In this document: piece by piece, positions 1-11,492 of the stretch
How positions within the stretch are numbered: position 1 is the stretch's first letter
Layout: every line of letters begins with the position of its first letter
Assembly: GCA_973895155.1 (NCBI GenBank)
Contig: OZ316897.1
Location: forward strand, 10,168,001-10,232,000
Direction of reading: 5' to 3'
Length of the DNA: 64,000 nt
From: Marsupella aquatica
Lineage: Eukaryota; Marchantiophyta
Program-made: the position numbers and the translations under genes
Notes under the pieces: model-generated
Told to the model about the DNA's origin: nothing
Database searches by the model: none
What the model saw: only the letters and a program-made list of their open reading frames with translations

Positions 1-3000
1 AAGGCTGGGAAAGTCAATTTCTCCAGGTTGGCCATCTAGGGATGCTATGTCTCTAGCTTTCTAAGTTCCTTTTAATGGTAATTGAGGCTTATGTACTAGT
101 ACGTATAGTAAAAGTCGACAAAACACATTTATGCGGCATGCAGGGTAGGTCTGGGTGAAGAGGGCATGCAAATCTGAAATTCAATTTTAGGTTTTTCACT
201 TAGGATTTAGGTTTTCCTTGTTATTTGGTTAACTACAATGTTTCCTCTATATTTGCTCTTTTCTTTGTTAATCAATTTATCGATGTTTTGCCGTTCATTT
301 TTGCTCGTTTTCTCCTCCCACGGTCGGCTGCCCTTGTTCGTTGCTTTGTTCTCCTAGTGCACTTGGGCCTTCAATTCCGCTTTAGGTCTCTTGTCTCCCC
401 GATTCTCCTCCCTGCTGCGATGTTTTCTCTTTGGGTTCCTCCTATTCAATCTCGGTGCTTCGTTCTTGGGTTCCAGGCTCTTCTAGAATTTCTAGGATCG
501 TGGGCTCCAGGCTCGTGCTTCTTCAATTTCTGAGGTTGCCTTTTGTTTCAGCCTGGCTCTTCTTTTATTGCTGATTGTTGCCTCCTTCTATTGTCCTTAT
601 GGTTGCTCTCGAGGCCTCACAGTTTCCTATGGGCGCTGTTACTCATTCTTCGTGTCCTTTCAAATCTCCTCTTGCTGCCTGGGTTTCGTGGCTGCGATTG
701 CTGGCTATCCAATTGGCAATTTTGCTTCCATTCTTTCTCGATCCTCCATTGAAGGCTGGGTGAAGGATTGCTGTTGCCCAGATACTGTTGTGTTTCAATC
801 AGGGGCTGTCACTAGATCCCGGGAGGCAGATTTTGGTTTCTTCTCAGGTTCTGTGTTATGGGAATTGGGGCTGATTCTTTTATCAATTTGCTATTTCTAT
901 CTCCTTGTCAATGTTTCATGTCTCTCTCGCGCCTGTCCTTTCTCTATGAGGTTTCCTCTTCTTAATCCTTGGAACTTTCAATTCTTTTGGTTTCTTCAAT
1001 TGCTCTCGTTGCTGCATTCTTCAATCTCTCTAGGACTTTTCAATTGGCATTGGGCGCCTGCAGGGTCCTTTTGGGTTTCTCTTCGAATCCTACTTTGTTC
1101 AATCCTCAATTTTTGATGCTCTCCTTATCAATTTATTTCTCAGCATGTGGCTCCTCATTGTGTTCTCGATCCGTTTTGATCCAAAGCAGTTGAATGTTCC
1201 TTATGGTCTCTTTTTCTATTCAATGCTTTCTTTCAATCTCCATAGCCCTTCGAAAAGAATTCATGGCCTCCTTGCTCAGCCACGGAGAGGCTCATGCTGA
1301 TAACGTGTGATAGGATAATGAATAGTAACCATGTATAAAATGAGTAGGGTCATGGTACATATAGGTGTGTCGGGTGACCGGTTGGTCCGGTCAATGGGTA
1401 GAGTCTAACAATCATGAATACAAATTCTATTCATGAATTAATGTTAACAAAGAAGTGACAATTCAACATTTGTTTTCCTGATTGATGGCATTTTTCACTT
1501 GATCAATTCAAGAAAATTTGGGAAGTGGATAGTTCATTTTAGGTGAAAGAACATATCTGAAGTGTGAAAATGGATGGGTGTCAAGTGGTTGAATGCTGAG
1601 AAGATTTTGTGGGAATGGAACATTGAACTAAAGAAAGATAGACATCAAAAGGAGGTTGGAGCAATAAGCTCAAAGAAATTTAAAATAAACTTTTGTCTTG
1701 ATTATTTTGGGAAGAGGGAAACACGTACATTCAAAAGAGGATGAGACTTTGCCCAACCTCCATTGAAAATATCATTGATGATTGGAAGTCAGGATTGTGC
1801 TTGGCTTGTATGTGACAAGATTTGCAAACTTTGAGCTCTAGATAGAATGAGTGTCCAGTAGAGCTTATGTAAATTCAAACTTCAAAATTTCTTTCCAATA
1901 AAGAATAAAATTTGAGCTTATTCTATTGATGAAAGTTTTATTGGAATGCAAGGGTTGATAAATTATGCATTTAAGAAGTTTAGCAATGCATGGATTACTA
2001 CTAAAACTTATGATTGAAATTTTAATTGGTTTTGTTAATAGACTAGGAAAGAGTAACATAATTTATAAAACTAAAGGTGAATGAACAAGTCTAAAAAATA
2101 GACAATTATCTACTCACCACATCAACAAGTTTCTCAGACAATGTTGTCATGTGGACTTAAAGTAGAGGTTTGCTCGAGGAAGCTACTCGCTTCTCGTTGC
2201 AATTGAGATGAATGACAAACGCTTTCTGGAGCTCACACTTCCTCTCTTTTATTTTTAATTAAATTCTCAATCAGATTACAACAGTTGCCCTTGGATCAGC
2301 CACTTGTGAGAGTGTGGAGCTGTTGGTCCCTACGTTGGGCGGGATGTTGGGCGGGATGTTGGGCTGCTACCTCTGAGCTCTCTCATCAATATTGAACCTC
2401 TCAAGTAGCTAGTCTTGGTTCTAAAACTACTCAAAACACCCACCTCCTAAAGCTCACACTCACAATTTCCAATCCTTCTCAAAGCTCACACTCAATCACC
2501 AATCTTCTTCTAAGCTCACTAGCTTCCACTCAACTAGAAAGCTATCTCCAAGCATCAACCTCACAATCGATAACAACAAAATCAGTCCTCAAAAGTGGGG
2601 GTTTTAACAATGTTAGTAAAAAGGGAAAAGGAAAAATGTATATTGCTAGAGAGGGAAGATCCTTAGCAAAGTATGACCTAAGATTTTACATCAATTATGT
2701 TTGGGAGTAAACTAGAAACCTTGTATTTCAATATATTCTAACAATGATAGCAAAATTTGCTAGCAACAATTGTAATCTAATGTAAAAAACCCAATCAATT
2801 ATATGCAAAGAAGAATCCAAATCATTTTATAATTGAGTTTAGTTGAGAATAAGCAAATAATATTTTTTCCATCAACAAATACATAAAAATCATCGATTAT
2901 CTTCATAAGTCATTTTATCCACACAAAACATCAAATATTATAAAGATATCGACTCTCCTCAAAAATCATCTAATCTAGAATGAACATCAATGAAACTCTC

Positions 3001-4481
3001 AGAAACCTGAATTCTCTATGCTTTCGTGGCTACTAGATACTTCACTACTCTCGGATCTCAATGTCCACTCAGCCTCCTCATCTACAAATCTTGAGGCAAG
3101 TGTGACCTCATTATCACTCAAAGGATGTCTTAAAAACTTTCTATTAGATCCCCTCAATAGTCGACACCCCTTCATTTCCCAAGTCATAATCAGACTATTG
3201 TTGACATCCTTAAAACCCTTCTGTATATACTCAAGGACGTCTCAAGGCTTCTTAGGAGTATCAAGCAACGCCGCCTTAATCCTACAACGTAGTTTGAAAC
3301 GTTCCTCTTGCTTCCATTCTAAACTCCCTTCCTTGTGAGAATTAGGCAAGCTTCAGTACAGGCTCAGATCTAGGAATTTTTTGTTCTTCAATAAAGTCTA
3401 TAAATAGCAAAGACAGAGATTCAATGACAAAGCTTATGATCATTACTAAGAATCTTCCTTTGAAGGGGATGGAGTCCAGAGATCATCATCACCAAGAATC
3501 ACATACAGTGTCATTGGGTCGGATACTGGAGTAGAGGAAGAGAATACCTTTTTTCTGAATTGTAAATGCTTGATGGTGGTTTGCGTTTTGAGAGGGGTTT
3601 AAGTTGAAGAAGAAAGGAGCAATAAAACAAAAGAGGGATGAATGTATTTTTAAGGACTTTGAAAGGCTTTTGTGGCATGTTTTCCTGTTTTGACACATGG
3701 CAGCTTGGAAGAATTCAAATTTCATAAGGACATGGCATTTGAGGGGCAAGGAAGTTAGAGATGACTTTGGGGACTTGTGGAAGGGCAGCGGGGTTGATTT
3801 TTTTGTGTGGAGGATTGAATCATGAACGGCAAGGAGCGATGGGCGATAGTAGAGGAAGAAGAATTTGAACAGAAGGGATGATAAATGCTTGAGGATCCTT
3901 GGGGATGAAAGAAAAAGCTTAAGGCAGAATAAATGAGAAAGGATCGCGAGTTGTCATGGAATTTTTGGAAGCAGATCAGAAGCTATGGAAAGGAGGCAAA
4001 GGATCGGATGGAAAAGAGGCAAAGGATTGGCTGAAAAGAGCGAAGGGCAAAGGTAGTGAAAAAGAGGATTCAGACAAATTGAGAAAAAGAAAATCTCAAG
4101 GTCGCCATTGTATTGTCGGAGAAAACCCAAGGGAAAAACAGGAGTTGTAAATTGGAGGGCTATGGTGATAAGAAGACCAGGGGAGTGCTTGATAGAAAAG
4201 GACGTGAGTGCTTGGCAGGAGGGAAAATGAGTGCCAATGAGCGTTAGTGCTTAAGGGCAAAGAGAATTCATGTGCGAATATAGAGAAGAAGTGCTAGAAG
4301 CGGAAGTCAAGGGGTGATGAGGATTTTTGGCTCAAATGGAAGGATGAAGGGAAAAATACAAAGCGCATTGTTGAGATTCAGGGAAAAGATGAGGAGGCGA
4401 CGAGTTTTGTTTGGAGGAAAGCTATGGTGTGTTTTAGAGAGGAAACCTGAGGCCTAAGCTTTTGTGTGTGTGAGATTGAGG
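1..4481. other. Gene-poor stretch, no supported gene
   Basis: About 225-1190 is a pyrimidine-rich tract on the + strand that reads open in several overlapping frames at once, which indicates biased composition rather than coding. Small local repeats are visible: a 12-bp unit (tgggcgggatgt) repeated near 2330-2360 and an 'aagctcacactca' motif repeated near 2430-2540. No conserved protein domain, splice-consistent exon chain or RNA gene was recognised. Confidence 0.5.
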
Positions 4482-5285
4482 TTAACAAGAGCTTGAGTTA
4501 TGAAGGGATTGGGAAGCACTTCCCAGAGAAGTCAAAAACAGGAAAGGGAGAGTTCGTTGGATAAAACTGAAACAAGCTTTGAGGTGAATAAGGATTGAAA
4601 CAAAAGAGGAAGAATAGACTGAACTCTGGAGTTGAAGAAAATGGAGAAGAAATTCTGTGACAACGAGCTCAGGGGATATAACTTCCGATATAACCTCCAG
4701 CATCTGGTCATATTCTCCAGTGTGGAGAATCGCTAGAAGGCCGTCATCAGCAATAAAAGGGTCCATTGCACTAAAAAACGCCCTTGAAAGAGAGTGGTCA
4801 GGCTCGTTCCATTCTGGTACTTTTTTGTCAAGTAGAGTTGGCCTCAATCCTGTTGGCAAATATAAAAATCCAGCATAGACACCAAATGTTCTTAAACCTC
4901 CTTGAACTACCCCCCTTTGACAAGACCCGGCCTTCACAAGATTTTTCCTCCAAGACTCCACTTGGCCAACCCACAATGGCTTCTCTGCTCGCTTGAACAC
5001 ACTTAAAACTCTGCCAAGCTCAACTCCACCAGAGTGTTTAAATTTATTTCCCTTGAAGTCTCCCACGTTCTGTTGAAGTCCATCGGCAGCAATAGTTTCC
5101 CTTAATGAACCACCCAAATTAAAAATGCAATGTTTCTTCTTCTTCCGCGCGCTCGCTGCGTCGACTGGAGGAGCACAGTTAAGAGCATCTAGTGTTCCCG
5201 ATCCTTCGGGCACCTCCTCGTCTCTTCCACCATTGACATCTTGAGATGGCTCGGGTGTTGCATTCCCCGGATTCCCTGAGACCAA
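4482..5285 (-). CDS. Unrecognised reading frame, possibly an exon or transposon-derived fragment
   Basis: An open frame of about 267 codons with no ATG at its 5' end; the first possible start is a TTG, and an in-frame stop lies a few codons further upstream just after an acceptor-like 'ttgtag'. If real it is therefore an internal exon or a fragment, not a whole gene. The translation has a basic run (RKKKKH) near residue 50 that could be nuclear-targeting, a middle section rich in Trp, Gly and Leu, and a well-mixed stretch around 'MDPFIADDGLLAILHTGEY' that reads like a folded enzyme core, perhaps methyltransferase-like. The last 60 residues are Ser/Phe/Leu-rich and look non-coding, so the real exon may end near 4670. 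I do not recognise the family and assign no function. Confidence 0.25.
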   Translation of the reverse strand: MVSGNPGNATPEPSQDVNGGRDEEVPEGSGTLDALNCAPPVDAASARKKKKHCIFNLGGSLRETIAADGLQQNVGDFKGNKFKHSGGVELGRVLSVFKRAEKPLWVGQVESWRKNLVKAGSCQRGVVQGGLRTFGVYAGFLYLPTGLRPTLLDKKVPEWNEPDHSLSRAFFSAMDPFIADDGLLAILHTGEYDQMLEVISEVISPELVVTEFLLHFLQLQSSVYSSSFVSILIHLKACFSFIQRTLPFLFLTSLGSASQSLHNSSSC

Positions 5286-7301
5286 CCCCGCATATGATTT
5301 TCAAGACCCTACAAGCGAAAAAAGACTGGTTAATAATAGCACCCGACGCTAGCCAAATTTAAAATGCATAGATATTCCAAATAGAAACAGTCTAGAATCT
5401 GGACTCACTCTTTTTGGTCTCTTTCTGAGATCCTGATGGGGTTGTTTCCTATTTGGCTTTTGCTCTGGGTTTCTGATTACTTGCGACTTGAATGAATTGT
5501 GTCTCGCAAATGCTCTGCAGTTCTATAGCTGACAGATCAATCTGAGTATCAATCCCTTGCTTCATTTCCGACAAAATGTTTCTTGGATCATCATAAGATT
5601 TTGCCTGATGTGAGGAAAATTATTTCTAGTAACAGGAAATTGTTTGCTGTTTCCTGTCATGGTGTAAATCCTCAGTTTTTAATTTCAAAATTTGAATCCC
5701 TTTGAAACAATTTAGACCCTTTTCCATTCCTTGTACAGTCTAACGCTATAGCCACAATTCTACATACTAGTGATAACAAACATCTCTATTGAAAAATGGC
5801 CTTTCATCTTGCTGTCTAGGAAGGGAGGCTTGGACCACCAGAATTTTGCATGCTTTGCAACTCAGGATAACCAGTACAGGTTCATTGGCTGGGAATACAA
5901 CGGGACGTGTGTTCACTTATATTCCAATTATTGAAATCACCAGAACCTACCCATTCAGACTTCTTCAAAACAGAAGAAGCTTTTTGTGCAGCAATTTCGA
6001 ACCTGTCTATGGTCCCTTCAGTACTAACAATTTTGGACAGCATTGCTGTGGTTTTTCAGTGTAATCATTCCTGTGGTTTTTAATTTGCCATGTTCCATTG
6101 TATAAGTTTCGGTTTAAGCATTCACCAAATTTCGCGGCATCCTCCTGTCCAGATACCAATGTGTATGCTGGCAAAACTTGCTTAAAATCCCGGGTGACCA
6201 GATGATTTTACACGGAGAAACGTCAATCTGTGAGTAGCCTGGACCCTAAAACAACACCGCCACCATTATCCAGACTCACAAACAACATTCAACATCCATC
6301 CCCCCAAGTCCTCCTACGTTGGGAACAAAATTGAAAATATAGCAGCAACTGCAGGTAGAAATCGAAGAACAAAGCTCCAATTTCTTGTCCTTGTGGCCCC
6401 ATGATCAATATAATGGACTGGAGTTGCAGTATTCACATGCGCAGAGGATCACTTTTGATTCGCTTATAAGACCACGGATGCCCGTTAGGTCCAAAACATC
6501 CTTGGTTGCAAGAACGAAAGACCATTCAATTGTTTTTTAACTCTCGAATTCAAGTACTTCCTTCTCTTCACATGCACAACAAACCCCAGATATCAGACAA
6601 TTCCGTCGAAAGTGTTGCTTCTCTCTCAGATAGGTCTGGGTCGTGTTGATGCAATTGTGCATACTACAGATTCCTGTTTGACAAGGAACTCTCATGGGTC
6701 CCGAAGACCGGGAAGGAAAGCTGCACCAGAAGACAGGTGGCTGAAATGATTTCAGCCAAAAAGCTAAACTTGCATTTTGGATGCGCATTGCAAGTTGAAA
6801 GCCTTTAAATACCTCCGGGATGACAAAAAAACTATGAGATTTTAGCTCTTTCCATTCGCTAATGAATCCCCTCTCAGAACTCCATGATATGCGTTTCGTG
6901 TTACAGTTTAGTAGTTACAGCGATATCCTTCCCACCGTCCTGTCTAAGTTCGTACTGTGAAATTGTCAATGACCGGACGATCTTTCTTTGTGACTGGAGT
7001 ATTTCTCCCCTTGGCTGTACTATGACCATTATCATGCCTGGCGCACCGGGTGGTTCACTAAATAGGCAAAGAGGTCGATCCTAATCCAGCTTAAGTCTTC
7101 TCAGCACAGAACTGTAATCTGCTAAAAGTTCTCAACATGTTGATGCTCGATTTGTGAGTCCAGTTATCATCACCTAAGAAAGAGTGTGATGCCTTGATAA
7201 CTCCACATCAATTGATAAAATCGAAGCTTCGAACTTGTCTTCCCTGTCAGCAAGGCACCGTCCACAATACCATTCGCTTCCTGAAATTTGTCTCTGTCCG
7301 C
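5286..7301. other. Intergenic, downstream flank of the BTB gene
   Basis: Short open frames occur on both strands but none shows a domain, balanced composition or a consistent splice chain. The part nearest 7301 probably holds the 3' untranslated region and polyadenylation signals of the BTB gene. I see nothing else that can be supported. Confidence 0.4.
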
Positions 7302-8897
7302 TCACAAAATGTCAAACCCGCTTTCAAGTTCGACCCTTACACGTCCTCTAGAGGATGTACCGAGAGAGACTGCTGGGTAGTAAACTTCACTCGGAAGATT
7401 GTCCCAACAGATACCAAAATCATTATCATCGATCGAGAGAGAACAATTGTGCTCTGATGCATCATAACTGAAATTTACTGGCACCTTCCACCTATTAAAA
7501 GAAGGAAGAAGCACCCTCCATTCGATGCGTCCACAAGTTCCTTGCGCACTAACACTCACCTCATCCCCATGAAACCTTAGCACCCTTGCGTTATATTGAT
7601 CAGATAATCCCTCCCCGTCAAGCTTGGGCTTTTTGCTCGGATAGTGCATAAATCCCATCTCAGCAAACCCATTGCAACGTTTTTCAAGGATGAAACGCCA
7701 CTGATGGATACCATACGAGCGCGACATTGCGGCTGTCATCACTGCTAACCCAATTCCATCTTGAGTTTTTTGGAGTACTTCCCCATCCTCGAGGGTACAG
7801 TACGATTCGCCATGCTCCCAGCCCCAGACTTCTTCCTGGAAAACCATGGGTCTTCGAAGGGCATGAAACCGAAAGGAATTAAGTATCTCTACGGCAGAAA
7901 CAACTCCCAATGGCTCCACCACCTGCGCAAGCAATGCAGCATGAATCGACCGAAAGTCAATATTTGTCATCAATCGCATCACAGAGTTCCAAGACGCTTC
8001 TTTGTCCACCCGCCAGCTTTCGAAGTCATCTGTAAGGCGTGTAGACGCTTCCGTAACGTTCTCAAATTTGTCTGGATTTCTACAGAGAGTCAAGGCTTCT
8101 TTCTCATCCGGTGCAAGGAGCGACAGAAGTTCCTCTGTTGCACGGGATCCAAAATCACTTTGATAAACCCACCATCGCATCACTTGTCTGAAACGAAGGT
8201 ATTCCTTGAATGAGAGCTTGCCATCATCTTTACAATTCCCCCGGCTGTTCTTTAAAAGGTAGTCAAATGCATCCGCAGAGAGGCAGTTGACGTACATTGT
8301 GTCCGACCACTTTGAGCTCAGAATTGTGACCAATTCCCTCAGGTTCGCATCAGCCTTGTCAAACAGGGCGGCAAATGCAACGGCCTCTGTCAACATACCG
8401 GCAGCCTTTGGCAAGTTCTCAACTACGGCCGACGTTAGACTGTGCATGAATTTCCTCGTAATCATCTCCAAGTTGGGGAGGAGGAAGAACCTCGAAGCAA
8501 TTATCACTTGACAAGCGATCCCCCAACCTTGAGGTTTATGATCACACAGAGTTCCTGTGTAGAGAAACTCGAAAACGGCAAGAAGCACTGGTGAGGAAAT
8601 TGCAGGCATTTCAATCTCGGAGAGACTAGACTCTGCCATACCATTCATCAACATGCTCTTCAACACTTTCGACCTGCCTGCCAGTAGCATCCGTGATGCT
8701 CGCACTCGTTTCCCATCGTTACAGAGGAACACCACGTCGCTAAAAGCAGGTTCGTTCACCATCTGTCGTAGGTTGAGCAGCAGTTCTGAAGAGGCCTGAA
8801 CCTGTGCCCCATCTGCACACTTCACAATGTCGGACACCTCTGCTAAAGCTGAATCCGTCTCCTGTCCAGCTGGAACGACCTCCATGCCCGCCTCCAT
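7302..8897 (-). CDS. BTB/POZ-BACK protein with C-terminal SPRY-like domain
   Basis: A complete 531-codon open frame without introns, from an ATG at 8897 to a TGA at 7302. Residues about 48-118 form a BTB/POZ fold: the FSDVVFLCNDGKRVRASR opening, then a leucine-rich helix pair and the 'FEFLYTGTL' strand-helix typical of the family. Residues about 140-260 fit a BACK helical region. Residues about 345-531 contain beta-rich segments such as HQWRFILEK, a Gly/Phe-containing core and a closing FGICWDNLP...YYPAVSL, which resemble a SPRY-like domain. Proteins of this layout are usually substrate adaptors for CUL3 ubiquitin ligases: BTB binds the cullin and dimerises, and the C-terminal domain recruits the target. 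That role is inferred from family. The target is unknown. No signal peptide or membrane segment is seen. The lack of introns is unlike the other long genes here and could reflect a retrocopy, but the frame is intact. Confidence 0.9.
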   Translation of the reverse strand: MEAGMEVVPAGQETDSALAEVSDIVKCADGAQVQASSELLLNLRQMVNEPAFSDVVFLCNDGKRVRASRMLLAGRSKVLKSMLMNGMAESSLSEIEMPAISSPVLLAVFEFLYTGTLCDHKPQGWGIACQVIIASRFFLLPNLEMITRKFMHSLTSAVVENLPKAAGMLTEAVAFAALFDKADANLRELVTILSSKWSDTMYVNCLSADAFDYLLKNSRGNCKDDGKLSFKEYLRFRQVMRWWVYQSDFGSRATEELLSLLAPDEKEALTLCRNPDKFENVTEASTRLTDDFESWRVDKEASWNSVMRLMTNIDFRSIHAALLAQVVEPLGVVSAVEILNSFRFHALRRPMVFQEEVWGWEHGESYCTLEDGEVLQKTQDGIGLAVMTAAMSRSYGIHQWRFILEKRCNGFAEMGFMHYPSKKPKLDGEGLSDQYNARVLRFHGDEVSVSAQGTCGRIEWRVLLPSFNRWKVPVNFSYDASEHNCSLSIDDNDFGICWDNLPSEVYYPAVSLGTSSRGRVRVELESGFDIL

Positions 8898-10019
8898 GAT
8901 ATCTGCCCAATTAGTCCAAATCCCGTGGAGCTGTTACTCACCTCTCTCACAAACACATTTGCAAGGAGAGATCGACGACCAAACCTCAGGTCCAAGAGAC
9001 AAAAACAAAGCTTCTTCACAAAAAAGTAACATCAAGCTATTGCAGGGTGAGTCAAATATTCCACGTCAATGCTCCTGCTCAAAGATGGGCAGACATGTAA
9101 TTTCTACTCATTGGTGGTGTGTGAAGATGAAGAAATTCTCAGACGATGGGTGCGAGGTGCAGACGCAGAAGGTGAAGCTTAAATTGGCGAGTTGGTCAGC
9201 GTTTATCAACAGATACGGTAGCTTCCTGGATAGCTAAAATAAGGTCTCCATATGGAAAGCGAAATAAGGGAGAAGGACCTATGAGCCCTCCGTTACTCTT
9301 TCGCGTGAGAACTCAGTCCCAATTGCAAAATGTTGGAGCCTACCGTACCAGCAGCAAAGGTCATACCCCAGCGAAAGCAATCAGCCAAAATCGAACAACC
9401 GTCCGATGAGATTGTCCAGATAGTCTAGAAGCAAGAGCTCTGGAAGTAACGAAGTTGTACTGTAAGCTGCTGCAAGTTGGAATTCATCGCCACAATAGCA
9501 GGAGACAATCCCTTTCCATTCTGCTCTTCAAAACGGAAGCACCGATGAGTTGAGCGGGAATCAACCACGGGTCTGCAAAGTTCACCATGCGCACAAGTTC
9601 ATTGCAAGCTCCAACTAATGGATGAGAGAAGGTAATGAAAGCGGCTAATTCAATCGATCGGTTCTCTGCGCCACCAAAGGGCTGGAGAGATCATTGTCTT
9701 GCTGCGCCGACAAATTTCCAACGACAATTTACAAAAGCGAGCTCAATAGAGAGGCAAAGTACTGTATCATTTATTACAGACGAACGTCAAGATCGGGGCT
9801 AATCAATGAGAATCGTGAATCAAAGTATCAGTCCCCATCAACACGCCCTCTTGGAATTGATTATGCCAGTACCGTACCGAGAATCGAAGTACTGTATCAG
9901 TCCCCAACTCCCCATCAAGCCCTCTTGGAATTGATTATGCCAGTACCGTACATCAGTAGTAGGATTGTGGCAGTGAAAGAGGGGGATCCGGGGATAAGGA
10001 AGGTGTTACAGGAATTTTT
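8898..10019. other. 5' flank of the BTB gene
   Basis: The first few hundred bases are the likely promoter and 5' untranslated region of the minus-strand BTB gene. No clear TATA box was identified. A further open frame on the + strand at 8827-9237 is antisense to the BTB start and is not supported. Confidence 0.4.
9825..9955. repeat. Tandem duplication, period about 69 bp
   Basis: Two near-identical copies, each beginning with 'gtatcagtcccc' (9825 and 9894) and ending with 'tatgccagtaccgtac'. The second copy has a small insertion after the opening. Non-coding. Confidence 0.8.
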
Positions 10020-10690
10020 TTGATAGCGAGGAGAATGCATTTGGGGGCCTTCACAGGCTTGGAGAATGCTCTAGGGGGGCTTTACAAGACAGTGGGGCTT
10101 GGAGCATGCTCTAGGAGGGGCTTTACAAGACAGTGGGGCTTGGAGCATGCTCTAGGAGGGGCTTTACAAGACAGTGGGGCTTGGAGACTGCTCTATGGGG
10201 GGCTTTACACGAGAGTGGGGCTTTGAGAATGTTCTAGGGGGGTTTTACAAGAGAGTGGGGCTTGGAGAATGCTCTAGGGGGGCTTTACAAGACAGTGGGG
10301 CTTGGAGCATGCTCTAGGAGGGGCTGTACAAGACAGTTTCAAGACAGTGGGGCTTGGAGACTGCTCTAAGGGGGGCTTTACACGAGAGTGGGGCTTTGAG
10401 AATGTTCTAGGGGGGTTTTACAAGAGAGTTGGGCTTGGAGAATGCTCTAGGGGGGCTTTACAAGACAGTGGGGCTTGGAGCATGCTCTAGGAGGGGCTTT
10501 ACAAGACAGTTTCAAGACAGTGGGGCTTGGAGACTGCTCTAAGGGGGGCTTTACACGAGAGTGGGGCTTTGAGAATGTTCTAGGGGGGTTTTACAAGAGA
10601 GTTGGGCTTGGAGAATGCTCTAGAGGGGGCTTTACAAGACAGCGGGGCTTGGAGAACGCTCTTTGGGGGGCCTTACAAGAGATTGGGGCT
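10020..10690. repeat. GC-rich minisatellite, about 41-bp unit with 173-bp higher-order repeat
   Basis: About 16 copies of a roughly 41-bp unit of the form 'ggggcttggagaatgctct' followed by 'aggggggctttacaagacag'. Variants alternate (gagcatg, gagactg, gagaatgtt). An extra 'tttcaagacag' insertion recurs at 10337 and 10510, which defines a four-unit higher-order repeat with a 173-bp period that is present twice almost unchanged. Open reading frames across it in more than one frame are a by-product of the stop-poor unit and not genes. The array ends near 10690. Confidence 0.93.
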
Positions 10691-10883
10691 GCTCAGTGCC
10701 TCTACATGGCCATTTCCTTGCACTAAAGTTAAAAAAGACCTAGCCAAAATGTGGCTGTTGGATGTCTCTCTATCCAAATCAAAGCTGATGGCCATCTCAT
10801 TGCACAAAAGTTGAAATTTCTGGGCCAAAATGTGTCAAGTTTGGAAGTTATTAATACAATTGCCTGACAAGAAGCTGCCATTT

Positions 10884-11012
10884 GCTCCAGTTTTGACAAG
10901 AAAAACATGCGCAGATAAGGAAAAAAAAAGGGACCCACACAGCCCCCATGCTCCAGTTTTGACAAGAAAAACATGCACAGATAAGGAAAACAAGGGACCC
11001 ACTGAGAGATGA
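10884..11012. repeat. Tandem duplication, period about 66 bp
   Basis: Two copies beginning 'gctccagttttgacaag' at 10884 and 10950 and ending in a purine-rich run followed by 'gggaccca'. The flanking 10700-10820 segment also holds two diverged copies of a 'ggccatctcattgcac'-type motif. Non-coding. Confidence 0.85.
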
Positions 11013-11289
11013 CTATGGTAGGTTGGGTGATGGTTTTGCTTGATTTTGCTTTATTGTGCCCCATTTATGTACAGTGAAGTGTGGCCTGTTCTCACATATG
11101 AATGGCTAGGATTGCATCTCACACTTCAAAAAAAAGGAATTGCTGCCCACTAGTTCTTGTAAAGCCACCCTTGGGGAGTCACTAGTGGTTTTTAATTTTT
11201 TTTGTTTTTGCTTACATTGATATTTTGAGATTTCTAAGACTCCAAATGGCTAGCGCTCGATTCGAGTTGGTATCGTATTGCAATCGACG

Positions 11290-11492
11290 ACTCATATGAG
11301 CTGCTCCATTCGTAGACCCTGATTTTCCAGTAGTATGAATTGACCCTCAACCGGTCAACCCCTACTAAACACGTGGTACAGTACATATTCGCAACGCTCG
11401 ACTCATACGAGCTGCTAGACCCTGAATTGTCCAGCAGTATGAGTTGACCCTCAATCTACTAAACACATGATACAGTACATCTTCGCAACTCT
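11290..11492. repeat. Diverged direct repeat of about 95-100 bp
   Basis: The segment with 'ctcatatgagctgct...ccagtagtatgaattgaccctcaa...ctaaacacgtgg' (11296-11395) is repeated with small deletions from 11400 to 11492. It abuts the left end of the foldback element that starts near 11484. Confidence 0.75.

Noticed and set aside
225-1193. Several overlapping + strand open frames
   Set aside because: They are open together in multiple frames of a T/C-rich tract, some start at TTG or GTG, and none has a domain. This is composition bias.
1280-1320. Sequence resembling a degenerate LTR junction or primer-binding site ('catgctgataacgtgtgatag')
   Set aside because: No second LTR, no polypurine tract and no pol domain nearby, so it cannot be supported.
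7194-8511. Plus-strand open frames opposite the BTB gene
   Set aside because: They are antisense shadows of a strongly supported minus-strand coding region.
10020-10690. CRISPR-like array
   Set aside because: Units are contiguous and there are no unique spacers of constant length. It is a minisatellite in a eukaryotic genome.
10020-10814. Open frames over the minisatellite (MEHALGGALQDSGAW-type repeats)
   Set aside because: The repeat unit lacks stops in more than one frame, and the frames change with each insertion. No gene is indicated.
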